64,000 bases of DNA, taken from positions 124,001 to 188,000 of the forward strand of contig NZ_JARXVM010000007.1 of assembly GCF_029892285.1 (NCBI RefSeq), in the 5' to 3' direction. This document shows, in pieces, positions 1 to 8,975 of the stretch (the stretch's first letter is position 1; every line of letters starts with the position of its first letter). Below the pieces are notes generated by a model, which made no database searches, was not told the origin of the DNA, and was given only the letters and a program-made list of their open reading frames with translations. Origin of the DNA: Rhizobium sp. SG_E_25_P2. Lineage in GTDB: Bacteria > Pseudomonadota > Alphaproteobacteria > Rhizobiales > Rhizobiaceae. The position numbers were made by a program, and so were the translations under genes.

Positions 1-1753
1 CATGCGCGCCCTCCTCGCGGATCGCGCCCTTATCGAGCACCACCAGACGGTCCATCTCGGTCAGCGTCGATAGGCGGTGCGCAATGGCGATCACGGTTTT
101 GCCTTCCATCAGCGCAAACAGATTTTCCTGGATTGCCGCCTCGACCTCGGAGTCAAGCGCCGATGTCGCCTCGTCGAGGATCAGGATCGGCGCGTCCTTC
201 AGGAAGACGCGGGCGATGGCGACGCGCTGACGCTGGCCGCCGGACAGTTTCACGCCACGTTCGCCGACTTGAGCGTCGAGCCCCTTGCGACCCTGGGGAT
301 CGACAAGCGTCTCGATGAACTCCCAGGCATTGGCCCGCTTGGCCGCCTGGATAATGTCGGCGTCGCTGGCGCCGGGCAATCCATAGGCGATGTTGTCTCG
401 CACCGAGCGGTGCAGGAGCGAGGTGTCCTGCGTCACCACGCCGATCTTGGCGCGCAGGCTGTCCTGCGTCACATCGGCGATATTCTGCCCATCGACGCGG
501 ATCTGGCCGCCTTCGAGATCGTAGAAGCGCAATAGCAGGTTCATCAGCGTGGTCTTGCCGGCGCCGGAGCGGCCGACCAGACCGACCTTCTCGCCCGGCT
601 TGATCGCCAGCGTGATGTCCTGGATCACGCCCTTGTCCTTGCCGTAATGGAAGCGGATACCGTCGAAATCGATACCGCCTTGGCTTGCCGAAAGCGCCGG
701 CGCATCGGGCTTGTCGAGAATGTCCTGCTTTTTCGACAACATTCCCATGCCGTCATAAACGGTGCCGATATTCTCGAACAGAGCGGACACTTCCCACATG
801 ATCCATTGCGACATGCCATTGATGCGCAGCGCCAGCGAGATCGCGACCGCGATCACCCCCAGTTCGATCGAGCCGTTCGACCAGAACCAGATCGACATCG
901 CCGTGGTGAGCACGCCGAGAACCGCGTTGTTGGTGTGCACCAGCGCATGGAAGGTGGTGACATAACGCATCTGGCCATGCACGGTCTGCAGGAACTCGTC
1001 CATGCCGCGCTTGGCGTAGGCCTCTTCGCGTCCAGCATGCGAAAACAATTTTACCGTGGCGATGTTCGTATAGCTGTCGACGATGCGGCCGGTCATCATC
1101 GAGCGGGCGTCGGCCTGCTTCTCCGAGATCTTCCGCAGACGCGGCACGAAATAGGTGAGCAAGCCTGCATAGCAGATGACCCAGAGCGCCAGCGGCGCCA
1201 TCAGCCGCCAGTCGGCCATGCCGACCACGGCGAACATCGAGATGAAATAGCTCAGCACATAGACGAAGACGTCCAACACCTTCATCGCCACTTCGCGCAC
1301 GGCGAGCGAGGTCTGCATGACTTTGGTGGCGACGCGGCCGGCGAATTCATTGGCGAAGAAGGTCATGCTCTGGCGCAGCAGGTAGCGATGCATCTGCCAG
1401 CGGCCGATCATCGGATAATTGCCGAGCAGCACCTGGTGCACGATCAGCGACTGGAACACGACCAACGCCGGCAGGACGATAAGCGCAAAGGCGCCCATGG
1501 CGAGCAACCTGTCTCCCTCGTCGGCGAAAAACGTCTTGGGATCCGACTTCGCTAGCCAATCGACGATCTGGCCAAGGAAATTGAACAACATCACTTCGCC
1601 GACGCCGATCGCGGCGGTGACGACCGCCATCAGGATCAGCCAGCCCTGAACCGGACGTGAATAATGCAGGATGAAAGCGTAAAGTGTCGAAGGCGGCGTC
1701 GAGGGCTCCTCGACCGGATAAGGATTCACGCGGGATTCGAACCAGGCGAACAT
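1..1753 (-). CDS. ABC exporter, fused permease and ATPase (3' end outside window)
   Basis: An exporter half-transporter of the MsbA/ABCB type that would dimerise in the inner membrane and pump an unknown substrate outward using ATP. About 584 residues are visible and the C-terminus lies beyond the left edge. The first ~330 residues carry six predicted membrane helices. The ATPase domain then shows Walker A GRSGAGKT, the signature LSGGQRQR, Walker B ILILDEAT and the switch histidine in AIAHRLS. The ATG at 1753 follows GGAG. The chain opens MFAWFESRVNPYP, without the usual long N-terminal extension. No neighbour points to a substrate; lipid, peptide or drug export are all possible. Family assignment is firm, substrate unknown. 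Confidence 0.93.
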   Translation of the reverse strand, partial: MFAWFESRVNPYPVEEPSTPPSTLYAFILHYSRPVQGWLILMAVVTAAIGVGEVMLFNFLGQIVDWLAKSDPKTFFADEGDRLLAMGAFALIVLPALVVFQSLIVHQVLLGNYPMIGRWQMHRYLLRQSMTFFANEFAGRVATKVMQTSLAVREVAMKVLDVFVYVLSYFISMFAVVGMADWRLMAPLALWVICYAGLLTYFVPRLRKISEKQADARSMMTGRIVDSYTNIATVKLFSHAGREEAYAKRGMDEFLQTVHGQMRYVTTFHALVHTNNAVLGVLTTAMSIWFWSNGSIELGVIAVAISLALRINGMSQWIMWEVSALFENIGTVYDGMGMLSKKQDILDKPDAPALSASQGGIDFDGIRFHYGKDKGVIQDITLAIKPGEKVGLVGRSGAGKTTLMNLLLRFYDLEGGQIRVDGQNIADVTQDSLRAKIGVVTQDTSLLHRSVRDNIAYGLPGASDADIIQAAKRANAWEFIETLVDPQGRKGLDAQVGERGVKLSGGQRQRVAIARVFLKDAPILILDEATSALDSEVEAAIQENLFALMEGKTVIAIAHRLSTLTEMDRLVVLDKGAIREEGAH

Positions 1754-1864
1754 GACAATGTCTCCATTGGAGGCTGCCGCGCTTCAGAAACACTGAAGAC
1801 TTGAGGCGCGCGGGCGCCGGCGGCGAAACAAATTGCAGATCTCAGGAAATGCGCGGGAGGTAAA

Positions 1865-1921
1865 TCAGCGGCGACGCGCGCGCCACGCAATGAGAACGCC
1901 GACCACAGCGATGTTATCCAT
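1865..1921 (-). CDS. candidate 18-residue microprotein
   Basis: A tiny open frame, reading MDNIAVVGVLIAWRARRR, begins at an ATG seven bases or fewer after a strong GGGAGGAC ribosome binding site. It has a short hydrophobic stretch followed by four arginines, which resembles a minimal membrane peptide with a positive cytoplasmic tail. It lies in the 345-base gap between the ABC exporter and trmL, in the exporter's direction but upstream of it. I do not recognise it. Its length makes chance occurrence quite possible; the ribosome binding site is the main support. Confidence 0.25.
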   Translation of the reverse strand: MDNIAVVGVLIAWRARRR

Positions 1922-2098
1922 AGCGTCCTCCCTTACCGCGTTGAAACGTCGCCTTCACTAGCCGTAAATCCAAGGCTTCGCCAGCCCCGGCCTTGCGGTT
2001 TTTGAAGCGACGCGTGTTCAGGAAGCCAAATGTTGCCATTTGGGCACAGAGGCGCTACCCGTCCCGCCACCCAATGACACAAGGAGGATGGACGCATC

Positions 2099-2566
2099 AT
2101 GACGGGTCTGTCGATCGCGCTCTATCAACCCGATATCGCCGGAAACACCGGAACCATTCTCCGGCTCGCGGCCTGTCTCGGCTTGACCGTGGAACTCATC
2201 GAGCCAGCCGGCTTCGATACATCCGACCGCAATCTGCGCCGCGCCGGTCTCGATTACCTCGAAGCCGCCAGCCTGAACCGCCATATCGACTGGGCGCATT
2301 TCGAAGCCTGGCGGGCTGGACAAGACCGCAGGCTAGTCCTGGCCTCCACCAAGGCGGCGCAGCCCTATACCGGATTCGCCTTCGCCGATGGCGACATCCT
2401 GCTGTTCGGTCGCGAAAGCGCTGGTGTTCCCGATCATGTCCATGACAAGGCCGACGCTCGCATCCTGATCCCGATGATCGAGGGCCGCCGCTCGATCAAT
2501 GTCGCGATGTCTGCGGCGATGATCGCTGGAGAAGCATTGAGACAAATTGGTTTTGGTCGTATTTGA
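2099..2566 (+). CDS. trmL: tRNA (cytidine(34)-2'-O)-methyltransferase TrmL
   Basis: A SPOUT-fold methyltransferase that transfers a methyl group from S-adenosylmethionine to the ribose of the wobble base of certain leucine tRNAs, acting in the cytosol as a dimer. At 155 residues it has the family's usual length. The N-terminal ALYQPDIAGNTGTILRLAA and the knot segments GDILLFGRESAGVPD and IPMIEGRRSINVAMSAAMI are the conserved SpoU/TrmL motifs. The start follows AAGGAGGA with a spacing of about nine bases. It is a single-gene unit; the next gene begins after its stop. High confidence. Confidence 0.95.
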   Translation: MTGLSIALYQPDIAGNTGTILRLAACLGLTVELIEPAGFDTSDRNLRRAGLDYLEAASLNRHIDWAHFEAWRAGQDRRLVLASTKAAQPYTGFAFADGDILLFGRESAGVPDHVHDKADARILIPMIEGRRSINVAMSAAMIAGEALRQIGFGRI

Positions 2567-2640
2567 ATTTTATTTACTACTTATTTTCACGGAATAGCGA
2601 GACGGTTTCCTTATTGTTCTCACAAACAGAGAACAAATCC

Positions 2641-3510
2641 ATGAAACCCAATCTGCTGGCCCCTGTGATTCCGTTCTGGATCAAGCAACGACCGTCGCCA
2701 ATCGATGAGCCGCCGGTCGCGAAACCGCAAATGGATGCGAGCCAATCGCCCGAGGCATTCGTTCCGACTGACGAGGTTCCGCTTTTCGACGCAGCGCCAG
2801 ATGAAACCGACATGGTTTCCGCCGGATTGGACGCCGCCGATATCGGTCTTCGCAAGGTCCAGCAGTCGGTGTCAGCCATTCTCGGCAAGGTCAACGCCGC
2901 GATCAACGACCCGGAACGCCGCGACGAACTGGCCGTAGATGTCGGCCTGCTGAAGGAGCGCGTTCGCGCCGAGGTCGAGGACGCGCAGCGGGACGGGATG
3001 AACTGGCTGACACTCGATTTCGGCCAGGATCCGCAGGAGAAGATGCTGCCGCGCCCGACCGGCGACGAGGAAGACCCGGCGGGCATCTCGCCCGTCGTGC
3101 TGATCAGTTCTGGAGACGCCGCCGACGGCATCCTGACGCGCCCCTATGGCGCATCGGAAGAGCAGGAACGCGGCGGTTTTCACCTTCTGTCGGACGACGC
3201 CGCCTTCGGGCAGGACCTGTCGCGCGAAATCGCGATTTCCAGCGAGTCGAGTGGGGAGGATCTGAAAGACATGCGCGCCGCACTGTCCTCGATCACCGCC
3301 GATCTCGCCAAGGCCGGCGCTCGCCTCGATCAGGCGCGAGCGCCGAGCGAAAAACCGAGTGAGCAAACGAGCGCCACCGGCCAATCAACCGCGATCAGCG
3401 CGGAAATTGATACGCTACTGGCGTCGGTCACCCGCGACGCCTTGCGCGCGCAAGCCCTCAACATCATGAATGGCGATAGCAGCGGCTTGAAGCGGCTCCT
3501 AGCGGGTTGA
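2641..3510 (+). CDS. acidic hypothetical protein
   Basis: A 289-residue soluble protein I do not recognise. It is rich in Asp, Glu and Ser. A central helical stretch (about residues 60-125) reads like an amphipathic or coiled segment, and low-complexity linkers surround it. The C-terminus, ending near SGLKRLLAG, is again helical. There is no signal peptide or membrane segment. An in-frame ATG at 2563 would overlap trmL and add an implausible hydrophobic leader, so the ATG at 2641 (MKPNLLAPVIPFW) is preferred, although its ribosome binding site is weak. Codon use matches the neighbours, which supports it being real. A cytoplasmic adaptor or regulatory role is only a guess. Confidence 0.7.
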   Translation: MKPNLLAPVIPFWIKQRPSPIDEPPVAKPQMDASQSPEAFVPTDEVPLFDAAPDETDMVSAGLDAADIGLRKVQQSVSAILGKVNAAINDPERRDELAVDVGLLKERVRAEVEDAQRDGMNWLTLDFGQDPQEKMLPRPTGDEEDPAGISPVVLISSGDAADGILTRPYGASEEQERGGFHLLSDDAAFGQDLSREIAISSESSGEDLKDMRAALSSITADLAKAGARLDQARAPSEKPSEQTSATGQSTAISAEIDTLLASVTRDALRAQALNIMNGDSSGLKRLLAG

Positions 3511-3590
3511 GGCCTGCTTTTTCCCGCATCCTCGACGACCCTCCAAGAATGAAGCGCCGTCTGACGAGCGCGTCGAAGATCGGGCTGCCC

Positions 3591-5621
3591 TTAAGCCCGG
3601 CTGGCTTTGGCGACGCCATCGGGGACCGCATAGGCGATGAAGGCTTCAACGTCGATCGGCCGAGACCAGAAATAACCCTGGGCGTAATCGACGCCGTGCA
3701 ATCCCAGCATATTGGCGGCGCGCTGTGTCTCGACGCCTTCGGCGACGATGTTCAGGCCAAGCGCCTTGGCCATGCGCACGATCGCTTCGACCAAGGCCGC
3801 GCTTTGCGGATTGTCGAACATGCCGAACACGAAGGACTGATCAATCTTGAGCGTGGACACTTCGAAGCGACTGAGATTGCCGAGGTTGGAATAGCCCTTG
3901 CCGAAATCGTCGACCGAGAACTTAACCCCTTTCGCCGCGAGACGGCTGATCTGGCCGCGAATATCGTATTCATCCTCCAGAAGCATGGATTCGGTCAGTT
4001 CCAGTTCCAGGCATTGCGGCGATAGATCGCTGACATAGAGCGCGTCGAGCACGACATGTTCGAGATTGCCCCGCTTGAACTGCACGGCGGAAACATTGAC
4101 GGCGATGGCGAAGTCCGCCAGTCCCAGTGTCTGGATGCGCTTGCATTCCATACAGGCCTGCTGAATCACCCATTCGCCGATCTCGACGATCATGCCGGTG
4201 TTTTCGGCGACCGGAATGAAATCGTCGGGGCGCACGGGCGGTTCGCCTTCCGGGAACCAACGCAGCAGGGCTTCGGCTCCCTTGATCCGACCGGTGTCCA
4301 ACTCGACTTTCGGCTGGAGATAAATCTGGAACTCGCGCTTCTCGATCGCCGTCTTCAATTTGGCGGCCATGCTGATCGAGGCGATGGCTTGGCTGTTCAT
4401 GCTCTCGTCGAACAGTTTGAAGGCGTTGCGGCCCGCGCCCTTGGCGCGATAGAGCGCGATGTCGGCCTCGCGGCGCAATGTCTCGAAATCGGGATCGGCG
4501 CTCGACCCCTGCGCGGCGCCGATCGAGCATGTGAGCATGATATATTGATGCCCGGCGCCGAGGGGTTCGCTGATCTTGCCGCTGATCCGCTCAGCGGTCG
4601 CCAGGATCTCCTCCGGATTCGACGGACGGCTGGTCAGAACGCCGAACACGTCGCCGGCGACGCGGAAGACGATGCAGTCCTCGCCCGCGATTTTCTGCAG
4701 ACGGTCGGCGATGGTCTTGAGCACGAGGTCGCCGAACACATGCCCGAGCGAATCGTTGACCGCCTTGAAATTGTCGAGACCGATCAGGAACAGCGCCGCC
4801 GGCGCGTTCGGCGTGCGGATGTGGTCGTCGCGGTATTTTTTCTGGGCGCTGAACAAGTTCGGAAGGCCGGTCAGCGCATCGTGATTGGCGAGACGGTAGA
4901 TCTCGTTTTCCGAGGCTTTCGCCTTGCGATATTCGCCGTTGTAGCGCGCAAGCAGTTGGCGCATGTCTGTCGCCAGCATGAAAATCGTCACCGCCGTGAC
5001 CGAATAGAGCATCAATACGTCGCCGACATTGGACCAGTCGAACGGGAAAAGGCCGAAATCGACCCAGTGATATTCGTTGGCCAGCCCCAACGCCACGGCA
5101 TTGGCGACGATGGCGAGATAGAGGATCAGGAAATGCTTCGGCGTCGAGAGCATCGCGGCAAAGACCAGCACGGTCACATTGCCGAGAATGACCTGATCGC
5201 GAAGCCCATCGCCGAGCCAGGTGATCGCGGTCACCGAAGCGAAGATCGTCCAGATGAACAGGAACTGACCGATCGCCGGCCGATCGCGATCGAAAAAGAT
5301 CCGCGCGATCCAAAGCAACGCAAAGACCGACATTGCGGCGGCGCTGAGCCACACGCCCCGACCAAAGACGAGATTGTTGATCAACGACAGGACAATAAGA
5401 AGATTGATCGCCGCGATCATCTGCTTGACGCGTCTCGCATTGAATTGCGAAAGCGCCTGAATGACGTCGCGTCCGTCAGTGAACACCATCGCCAGCCCGC
5501 TTCCTTCGGCAGACTTGGAGCCTGTCATAGCTCCGGATGGCTTTTTTTGACCGCTAAACCACATCGCTAACCCGCCAGATGCGTTTGGGAGAATTTCTCC
5601 AAACGCCGCCAAATCGTCCAT
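3591..5621 (-). CDS. membrane-bound GGDEF/EAL protein, probable c-di-GMP phosphodiesterase
   Basis: A 676-residue inner-membrane signalling protein. About six membrane helices (residues ~60-215) precede a GGDEF domain (~240-400) and an EAL domain (~415-660). The GGDEF active site is degenerate: the expected RxGGDEF reads RVAGDVF, so diguanylate cyclase activity is unlikely and the domain may bind GTP as a regulator. The EAL domain keeps EALLRW, DDFGKGYSNL and AEGVET, consistent with active hydrolysis of cyclic di-GMP to pGpG. The ATG at 5621 follows GGGAG; an ATG at 5642 is also in frame. It is transcribed alone and divergently from hemF. The input sensed by the membrane part is unknown. Confidence 0.92.
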   Translation of the reverse strand: MDDLAAFGEILPNASGGLAMWFSGQKKPSGAMTGSKSAEGSGLAMVFTDGRDVIQALSQFNARRVKQMIAAINLLIVLSLINNLVFGRGVWLSAAAMSVFALLWIARIFFDRDRPAIGQFLFIWTIFASVTAITWLGDGLRDQVILGNVTVLVFAAMLSTPKHFLILYLAIVANAVALGLANEYHWVDFGLFPFDWSNVGDVLMLYSVTAVTIFMLATDMRQLLARYNGEYRKAKASENEIYRLANHDALTGLPNLFSAQKKYRDDHIRTPNAPAALFLIGLDNFKAVNDSLGHVFGDLVLKTIADRLQKIAGEDCIVFRVAGDVFGVLTSRPSNPEEILATAERISGKISEPLGAGHQYIMLTCSIGAAQGSSADPDFETLRREADIALYRAKGAGRNAFKLFDESMNSQAIASISMAAKLKTAIEKREFQIYLQPKVELDTGRIKGAEALLRWFPEGEPPVRPDDFIPVAENTGMIVEIGEWVIQQACMECKRIQTLGLADFAIAVNVSAVQFKRGNLEHVVLDALYVSDLSPQCLELELTESMLLEDEYDIRGQISRLAAKGVKFSVDDFGKGYSNLGNLSRFEVSTLKIDQSFVFGMFDNPQSAALVEAIVRMAKALGLNIVAEGVETQRAANMLGLHGVDYAQGYFWSRPIDVEAFIAYAVPDGVAKASRA

Positions 5622-5839
5622 GCAACTCCCGGTTACGCGCATGCACAGTTTTCCGGCTTAACGCCATTCATTGGCGCGTAAAAATTAAGCCTGAGTAAAT
5701 CGATAAGGTCCGATGTCCTAGCAAAGGATTAAAGCGACTTGAAATAAATACCCCGTGTCAGATTTTTTCACGCATGGTTGATTTTCTCTTCAGCATTTCG
5801 GAGCAGTGTGGCGAATCAACAAAAACTGCAAGAAAGCGC

Positions 5840-6757
5840 ATGGCGATGGAACGACCCACCCTGCCTGCGGGCCTGCCCGCCGATATCGAGGACAAGAAGG
5901 ACGCGGCGCGCGCCTGGTTCGAGAGCCTGCGCGATCATCTCTGCCAAACTTTCGAGGCGCTGGAGGATGAATTGCAGGGGCCGCTGTCCGATCAACCATC
6001 AGGCCGTTTTGAGCGCAAGGCTTGGCTCCGGGAAGACGGCGCTGGCGGCGGCGGCGTCATGTCGATGCTCGAAGGCCGGGTCTTCGAAAAGGCCGCCATT
6101 CACACGTCGACTGTTCACGGCGAGTTTTCGCCTGAATTCCGCCAGCAGATTCCCGGCGCAAGCGAAGATCCGCGTTTCTGGGCGTCGGGTATTTCCCTGA
6201 TCGCCCATCCCGTCAATCCGCATGTGCCGACCGTGCATATGAACACGCGCATGGTGGTGACCAATTCCTGGTGGTTCGGCGGCGGCGCGGACCTTACCCC
6301 CATGCTGGGCGCTCGGCGCGACCAGACCGACCCCGACGCGCAGATCTTTCATCGCACCATGGAAATCGCCTGTTCCCGCCACGCGGTGGCCGATTACCCG
6401 CGGTTCAAGGCCTGGTGCGACGATTATTTCTTCCTCAAGCACCGCAACGAATCACGCGGCATCGGCGGGATATTCTACGACTGGCAGCATTCGGAAGAGG
6501 ACGCAGGGGGTTGGGAAGCCGACTTTGCGCTCACCCGCGATGTCGGCCGGGCGTTTGGCCTGGTCTATCCGAAGATCGTCAGGGCGAACTTCAATCAGCC
6601 CTGGACGGAGCAAGACCGCGACGAGCAATTGATCCGGCGCGGCCGCTATGTCGAATTCAACCTGTTATACGACCGAGGCACCACCTTTGGGTTGAAAACA
6701 GGCGGCAATGTCGAATCCATCCTGTCCTCGCTGCCGCCCGTGGTCCGCTGGCCGTAA
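5840..6757 (+). CDS. hemF: oxygen-dependent coproporphyrinogen III oxidase HemF
   Basis: Oxidatively decarboxylates two propionates of coproporphyrinogen III to give protoporphyrinogen IX in heme synthesis, using molecular oxygen and no metal cofactor. At 305 residues it has the normal length. Family hallmarks are present in order: [21 protein letters not shown]...[22 protein letters not shown], and [20 protein letters not shown]. An in-frame ATG at 5774 would add 22 residues without a ribosome binding site, so 5840 is preferred; a second ATG lies at 5846. It stands alone between divergent and unrelated genes. Presence of HemF indicates aerobic heme synthesis. Confidence 0.95.
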   Translation: MAMERPTLPAGLPADIEDKKDAARAWFESLRDHLCQTFEALEDELQGPLSDQPSGRFERKAWLREDGAGGGGVMSMLEGRVFEKAAIHTSTVHGEFSPEFRQQIPGASEDPRFWASGISLIAHPVNPHVPTVHMNTRMVVTNSWWFGGGADLTPMLGARRDQTDPDAQIFHRTMEIACSRHAVADYPRFKAWCDDYFFLKHRNESRGIGGIFYDWQHSEEDAGGWEADFALTRDVGRAFGLVYPKIVRANFNQPWTEQDRDEQLIRRGRYVEFNLLYDRGTTFGLKTGGNVESILSSLPPVVRWP

Positions 6758-6802
6758 TGCCGGGATTTTGAACGCGCGTGATACAATTCACTTCATGCAA
6801 TT

Positions 6803-6828
6803 GGAACAAAATCATGCTATGAGTCGTT
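6803..6828 (+). promoter_or_regulatory. EcfG-type general-stress promoter
   Basis: The -35 element GGAAC (6803-6807) and -10 element CGTT (6825-6828) are separated by exactly 17 bases. This matches the alphaproteobacterial sigma-EcfG consensus GGAAC-N16/17-CGTT. It sits about 30 bases before the ATG of the 74-residue gene and faces it. Confidence 0.65.
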
Positions 6829-6859
6829 GCATTAGCCGATTGACCTGAGGAGGAGCGTC

Positions 6860-7084
6860 ATGACGACGAATGACAAGACGGCTGGCGAGGCGAAACTGGA
6901 GACCGTGCGCGATCCCAAGACGCGCTCGATGATCGAACAGATCTTCTATTACGAAAACCAGCACGCGGAAGCGATCGCTGAAGCCGGCAACGACAATCGC
7001 CTTGCCGGCCTGAAGAAACAGGCCGCAGCGCCGAAGGGTTCGGATTGCTTCCAGGCCTGGGCATTGCCCGATTATATGCGCTGA
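6860..7084 (+). CDS. small hypothetical protein behind a stress promoter
   Basis: A 74-residue soluble, charged protein with an obvious ribosome binding site (GAGGAGGAG) in front of its ATG. The first two thirds are helical and rich in Glu, Lys and Asn (motifs SMIEQIFYYENQHAEAI); the last part contains a single Cys in SDCFQAWALPDYMR. I do not recognise the family. The upstream GGAAC-N17-CGTT element suggests it is a member of the EcfG general-stress regulon, which in alphaproteobacteria includes many small proteins of unknown role. It converges on the CCA-transferase gene. Confidence 0.8.
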   Translation: MTTNDKTAGEAKLETVRDPKTRSMIEQIFYYENQHAEAIAEAGNDNRLAGLKKQAAAPKGSDCFQAWALPDYMR

Positions 7085-7110
7085 AGCGACTTCGCGCCGC
7101 GCCGTCAGAG

Positions 7111-8355
7111 TCAGAGCGGCGGCGCGGACAGAAGTTCTTCTTTGCCAGCCTTGAAATCCGAGGCCATCCAGCGATCTTCCATGCGCTTCAGCGCCGCTCC
7201 CATATCTGCGCCGGGAGCAAATCCCTTTTCGATCAAATCGCCGCCCTTGACGGGCATGACCGGCTTTTCCCAGATCTCCGCCAGATCAAGCAGACGCTTG
7301 AGCCCGCCGCGGCGACCGAGCGCGTCGAGATCATCCTCGCCCTTTGACACCTGACTGGCGAGCGCCAGCTTGATGCGCGCCATCATTCCGGCCTTGCCTG
7401 CCTTGTAGAGAGCCAGCCGCATATCTTTGTCCGACATGTCCGGTTTGACCTCCGGCGTTGACGCCCAGGACAACAGCGCCGCGCGCTCCGCCCCCGACAT
7501 TTTCAAACGATCGGCCATCGCCTCGACGCGTGTGTCAACAGGGGGAATGATCGCCGCGAGCCGGAGCAAAGGATCCGGGCTCCAGCCATAGGACGCCTCC
7601 GCGGCGATGAGGCCATGAATAGAGTCGATGCCCCATTTCTCCGTCTCCGGCAGAATATCGGTGAGCACACCCGCCGTGCGCATCCACAGCAGCGCCCGGC
7701 CCGGATCGCGCGCTGACAGCAGCTTCTTGATTTCCGCCCAGACCCGTTCCGCCGAGAGCGCCCCCAGACGCGACCGCGCCGCGGCGCAGGCCTTGAGGCC
7801 AGCGGCGTCGGGCCTGCCGCGACCGTAATGGGCAAAGAAGCGGAAGAAGCGGAGGATGCGCAGATGATCCTCCTCGATCCGAGTGGCAGCATCGCCAATA
7901 AAGCGGATCGTGGCGCTATCGATATCGGCAAGACCTCCGACATAATCATGCACCTTACCTTCGGCGTCGGCGTAAAGCGCGTTCACCGTCAGGTCGCGTC
8001 GCTCGGCGTCGGCGCGCCAGTCATCGGTGAAGGCGACTTCGGCGTGGCGACCGTCGGTCGAGACGTCGCGGCGCAACGTGGTCACCTCGAAGGGCCTGCC
8101 GTCCAGCACCAGCGTCACCGTGCCATGCTTGATACCGGTCGGCACGCATTTGACGCCGGCCGTCTCCGCGCGCGCCATCACCTCTTCCGGCTTCAGCGTC
8201 GTGGCAATGTCCATGTCGCTCACGGGCAGGCCCATCAGGCTGTTGCGCACCGCGCCGCCAACGACACGCGCTTCGCCGCCCTCGCCGTTCAGCAGCGCAA
8301 AGACGCGCGCCAGCGCAGGATCTCGAAACCAGGTCTCGCCTGCCACAGAGGTCAT
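7111..8355 (-). CDS. cca: CCA tRNA nucleotidyltransferase / poly(A) polymerase family
   Basis: A class II nucleotidyltransferase that adds or repairs the 3' CCA end of tRNA from CTP and ATP. The 414-residue protein has the head domain with VVGGAVRNSLMG and the catalytic DMDIATTLKP (two metal-binding aspartates), then RRDLTVNALY, the neck signature RIEEDHLRILRFFRFFA, and a helical C-terminal body. The start ATG (8355) overlaps the stop of the Nudix gene as ATGA, implying translational coupling and identifying this start rather than the in-frame ATG at 8415. Third gene of the minus-strand operon DUF1285-Nudix-CCA. A poly(A) polymerase activity cannot be excluded, but the length fits CCA addition. 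Confidence 0.93.
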   Translation of the reverse strand: MTSVAGETWFRDPALARVFALLNGEGGEARVVGGAVRNSLMGLPVSDMDIATTLKPEEVMARAETAGVKCVPTGIKHGTVTLVLDGRPFEVTTLRRDVSTDGRHAEVAFTDDWRADAERRDLTVNALYADAEGKVHDYVGGLADIDSATIRFIGDAATRIEEDHLRILRFFRFFAHYGRGRPDAAGLKACAAARSRLGALSAERVWAEIKKLLSARDPGRALLWMRTAGVLTDILPETEKWGIDSIHGLIAAEASYGWSPDPLLRLAAIIPPVDTRVEAMADRLKMSGAERAALLSWASTPEVKPDMSDKDMRLALYKAGKAGMMARIKLALASQVSKGEDDLDALGRRGGLKRLLDLAEIWEKPVMPVKGGDLIEKGFAPGADMGAALKRMEDRWMASDFKAGKEELLSAPPL

Positions 8356-8975
8356 TCGTAAAACCTTTCGTAAAGCGACCGGAGAATGCCGGCCGTAATG
8401 CCCCAGATGCGCCATTCGCCATAGGGCATGACGTAGTAATGGCGCTGCTGATTGCGAAACAGCGCCGTCTCCTGGGCGTGATTGTCGGGATTCATCAGGA
8501 AAGACAAGGGCGCCTCGAATACACTCTCGACCTCGCCGGGATTGGGCGACAGTTGAAAACCGGGCTTGACGATCGCCAGCACCGGCGTGATGCGAAACCC
8601 CGAGAGAACCGGGATCGGCGGCAAATGGCCGATCACTTCGACGAAGTGCCGCGCCAAGCCGATTTCTTCCTCCGCCTCCCGAATAGCCGCATTCTCTGCG
8701 CTTTCCTCGGGCTCCAGCTTGCCGCCGGGAAAGGCGATCTGGCCCGAATGCTTGCGCAATGCGGCCGTGCGCTTGGTGAGGATCACCCGCGCATCATCGC
8801 CCTCGTCCACGATGGGCACCAGCACCGCCGCATCCTTGAGCTCCAGATTGGCGAGCCCCATCTCCGCGCCGGGATTGAGACGATAATCGCCATAGCCGAG
8901 AAAGTCGCCGGGACCGGCCGCCAGATGCCGTTCGGCGCGGGCGCGAAATGCGTTGGCGGAGAAATCGCCGCTCAT
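8352..8975 (-). CDS. Nudix hydrolase, CoA-pyrophosphatase-like
   Basis: A 207-residue cytosolic Nudix pyrophosphohydrolase of the NudL/CoA-diphosphatase kind. These enzymes cleave CoA or its oxidised forms to phosphopantetheine and 3',5'-ADP. The Nudix box is complete: GGKLEPEESAENAAIREAEE then EIGL (residues ~80-103), preceded by HSGQIAFPGG, which is the motif typical of the CoA subgroup. Its ATG overlaps the stop of the DUF1285 gene by four bases, and its own stop overlaps the next start, so all three genes appear translationally coupled. Substrate is inferred from the subgroup only. Confidence 0.88.
   Translation of the reverse strand: MSGDFSANAFRARAERHLAAGPGDFLGYGDYRLNPGAEMGLANLELKDAAVLVPIVDEGDDARVILTKRTAALRKHSGQIAFPGGKLEPEESAENAAIREAEEEIGLARHFVEVIGHLPPIPVLSGFRITPVLAIVKPGFQLSPNPGEVESVFEAPLSFLMNPDNHAQETALFRNQQRHYYVMPYGEWRIWGITAGILRSLYERFYE

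Noticed and set aside
4056-5570. A 504-residue open frame on the plus strand.
   Set aside because: It is antisense to the GGDEF/EAL gene, whose domains are unmistakable. High GC leaves long frames on the opposite strand; its composition (rich in Arg, Asp, His) is typical of such shadows.
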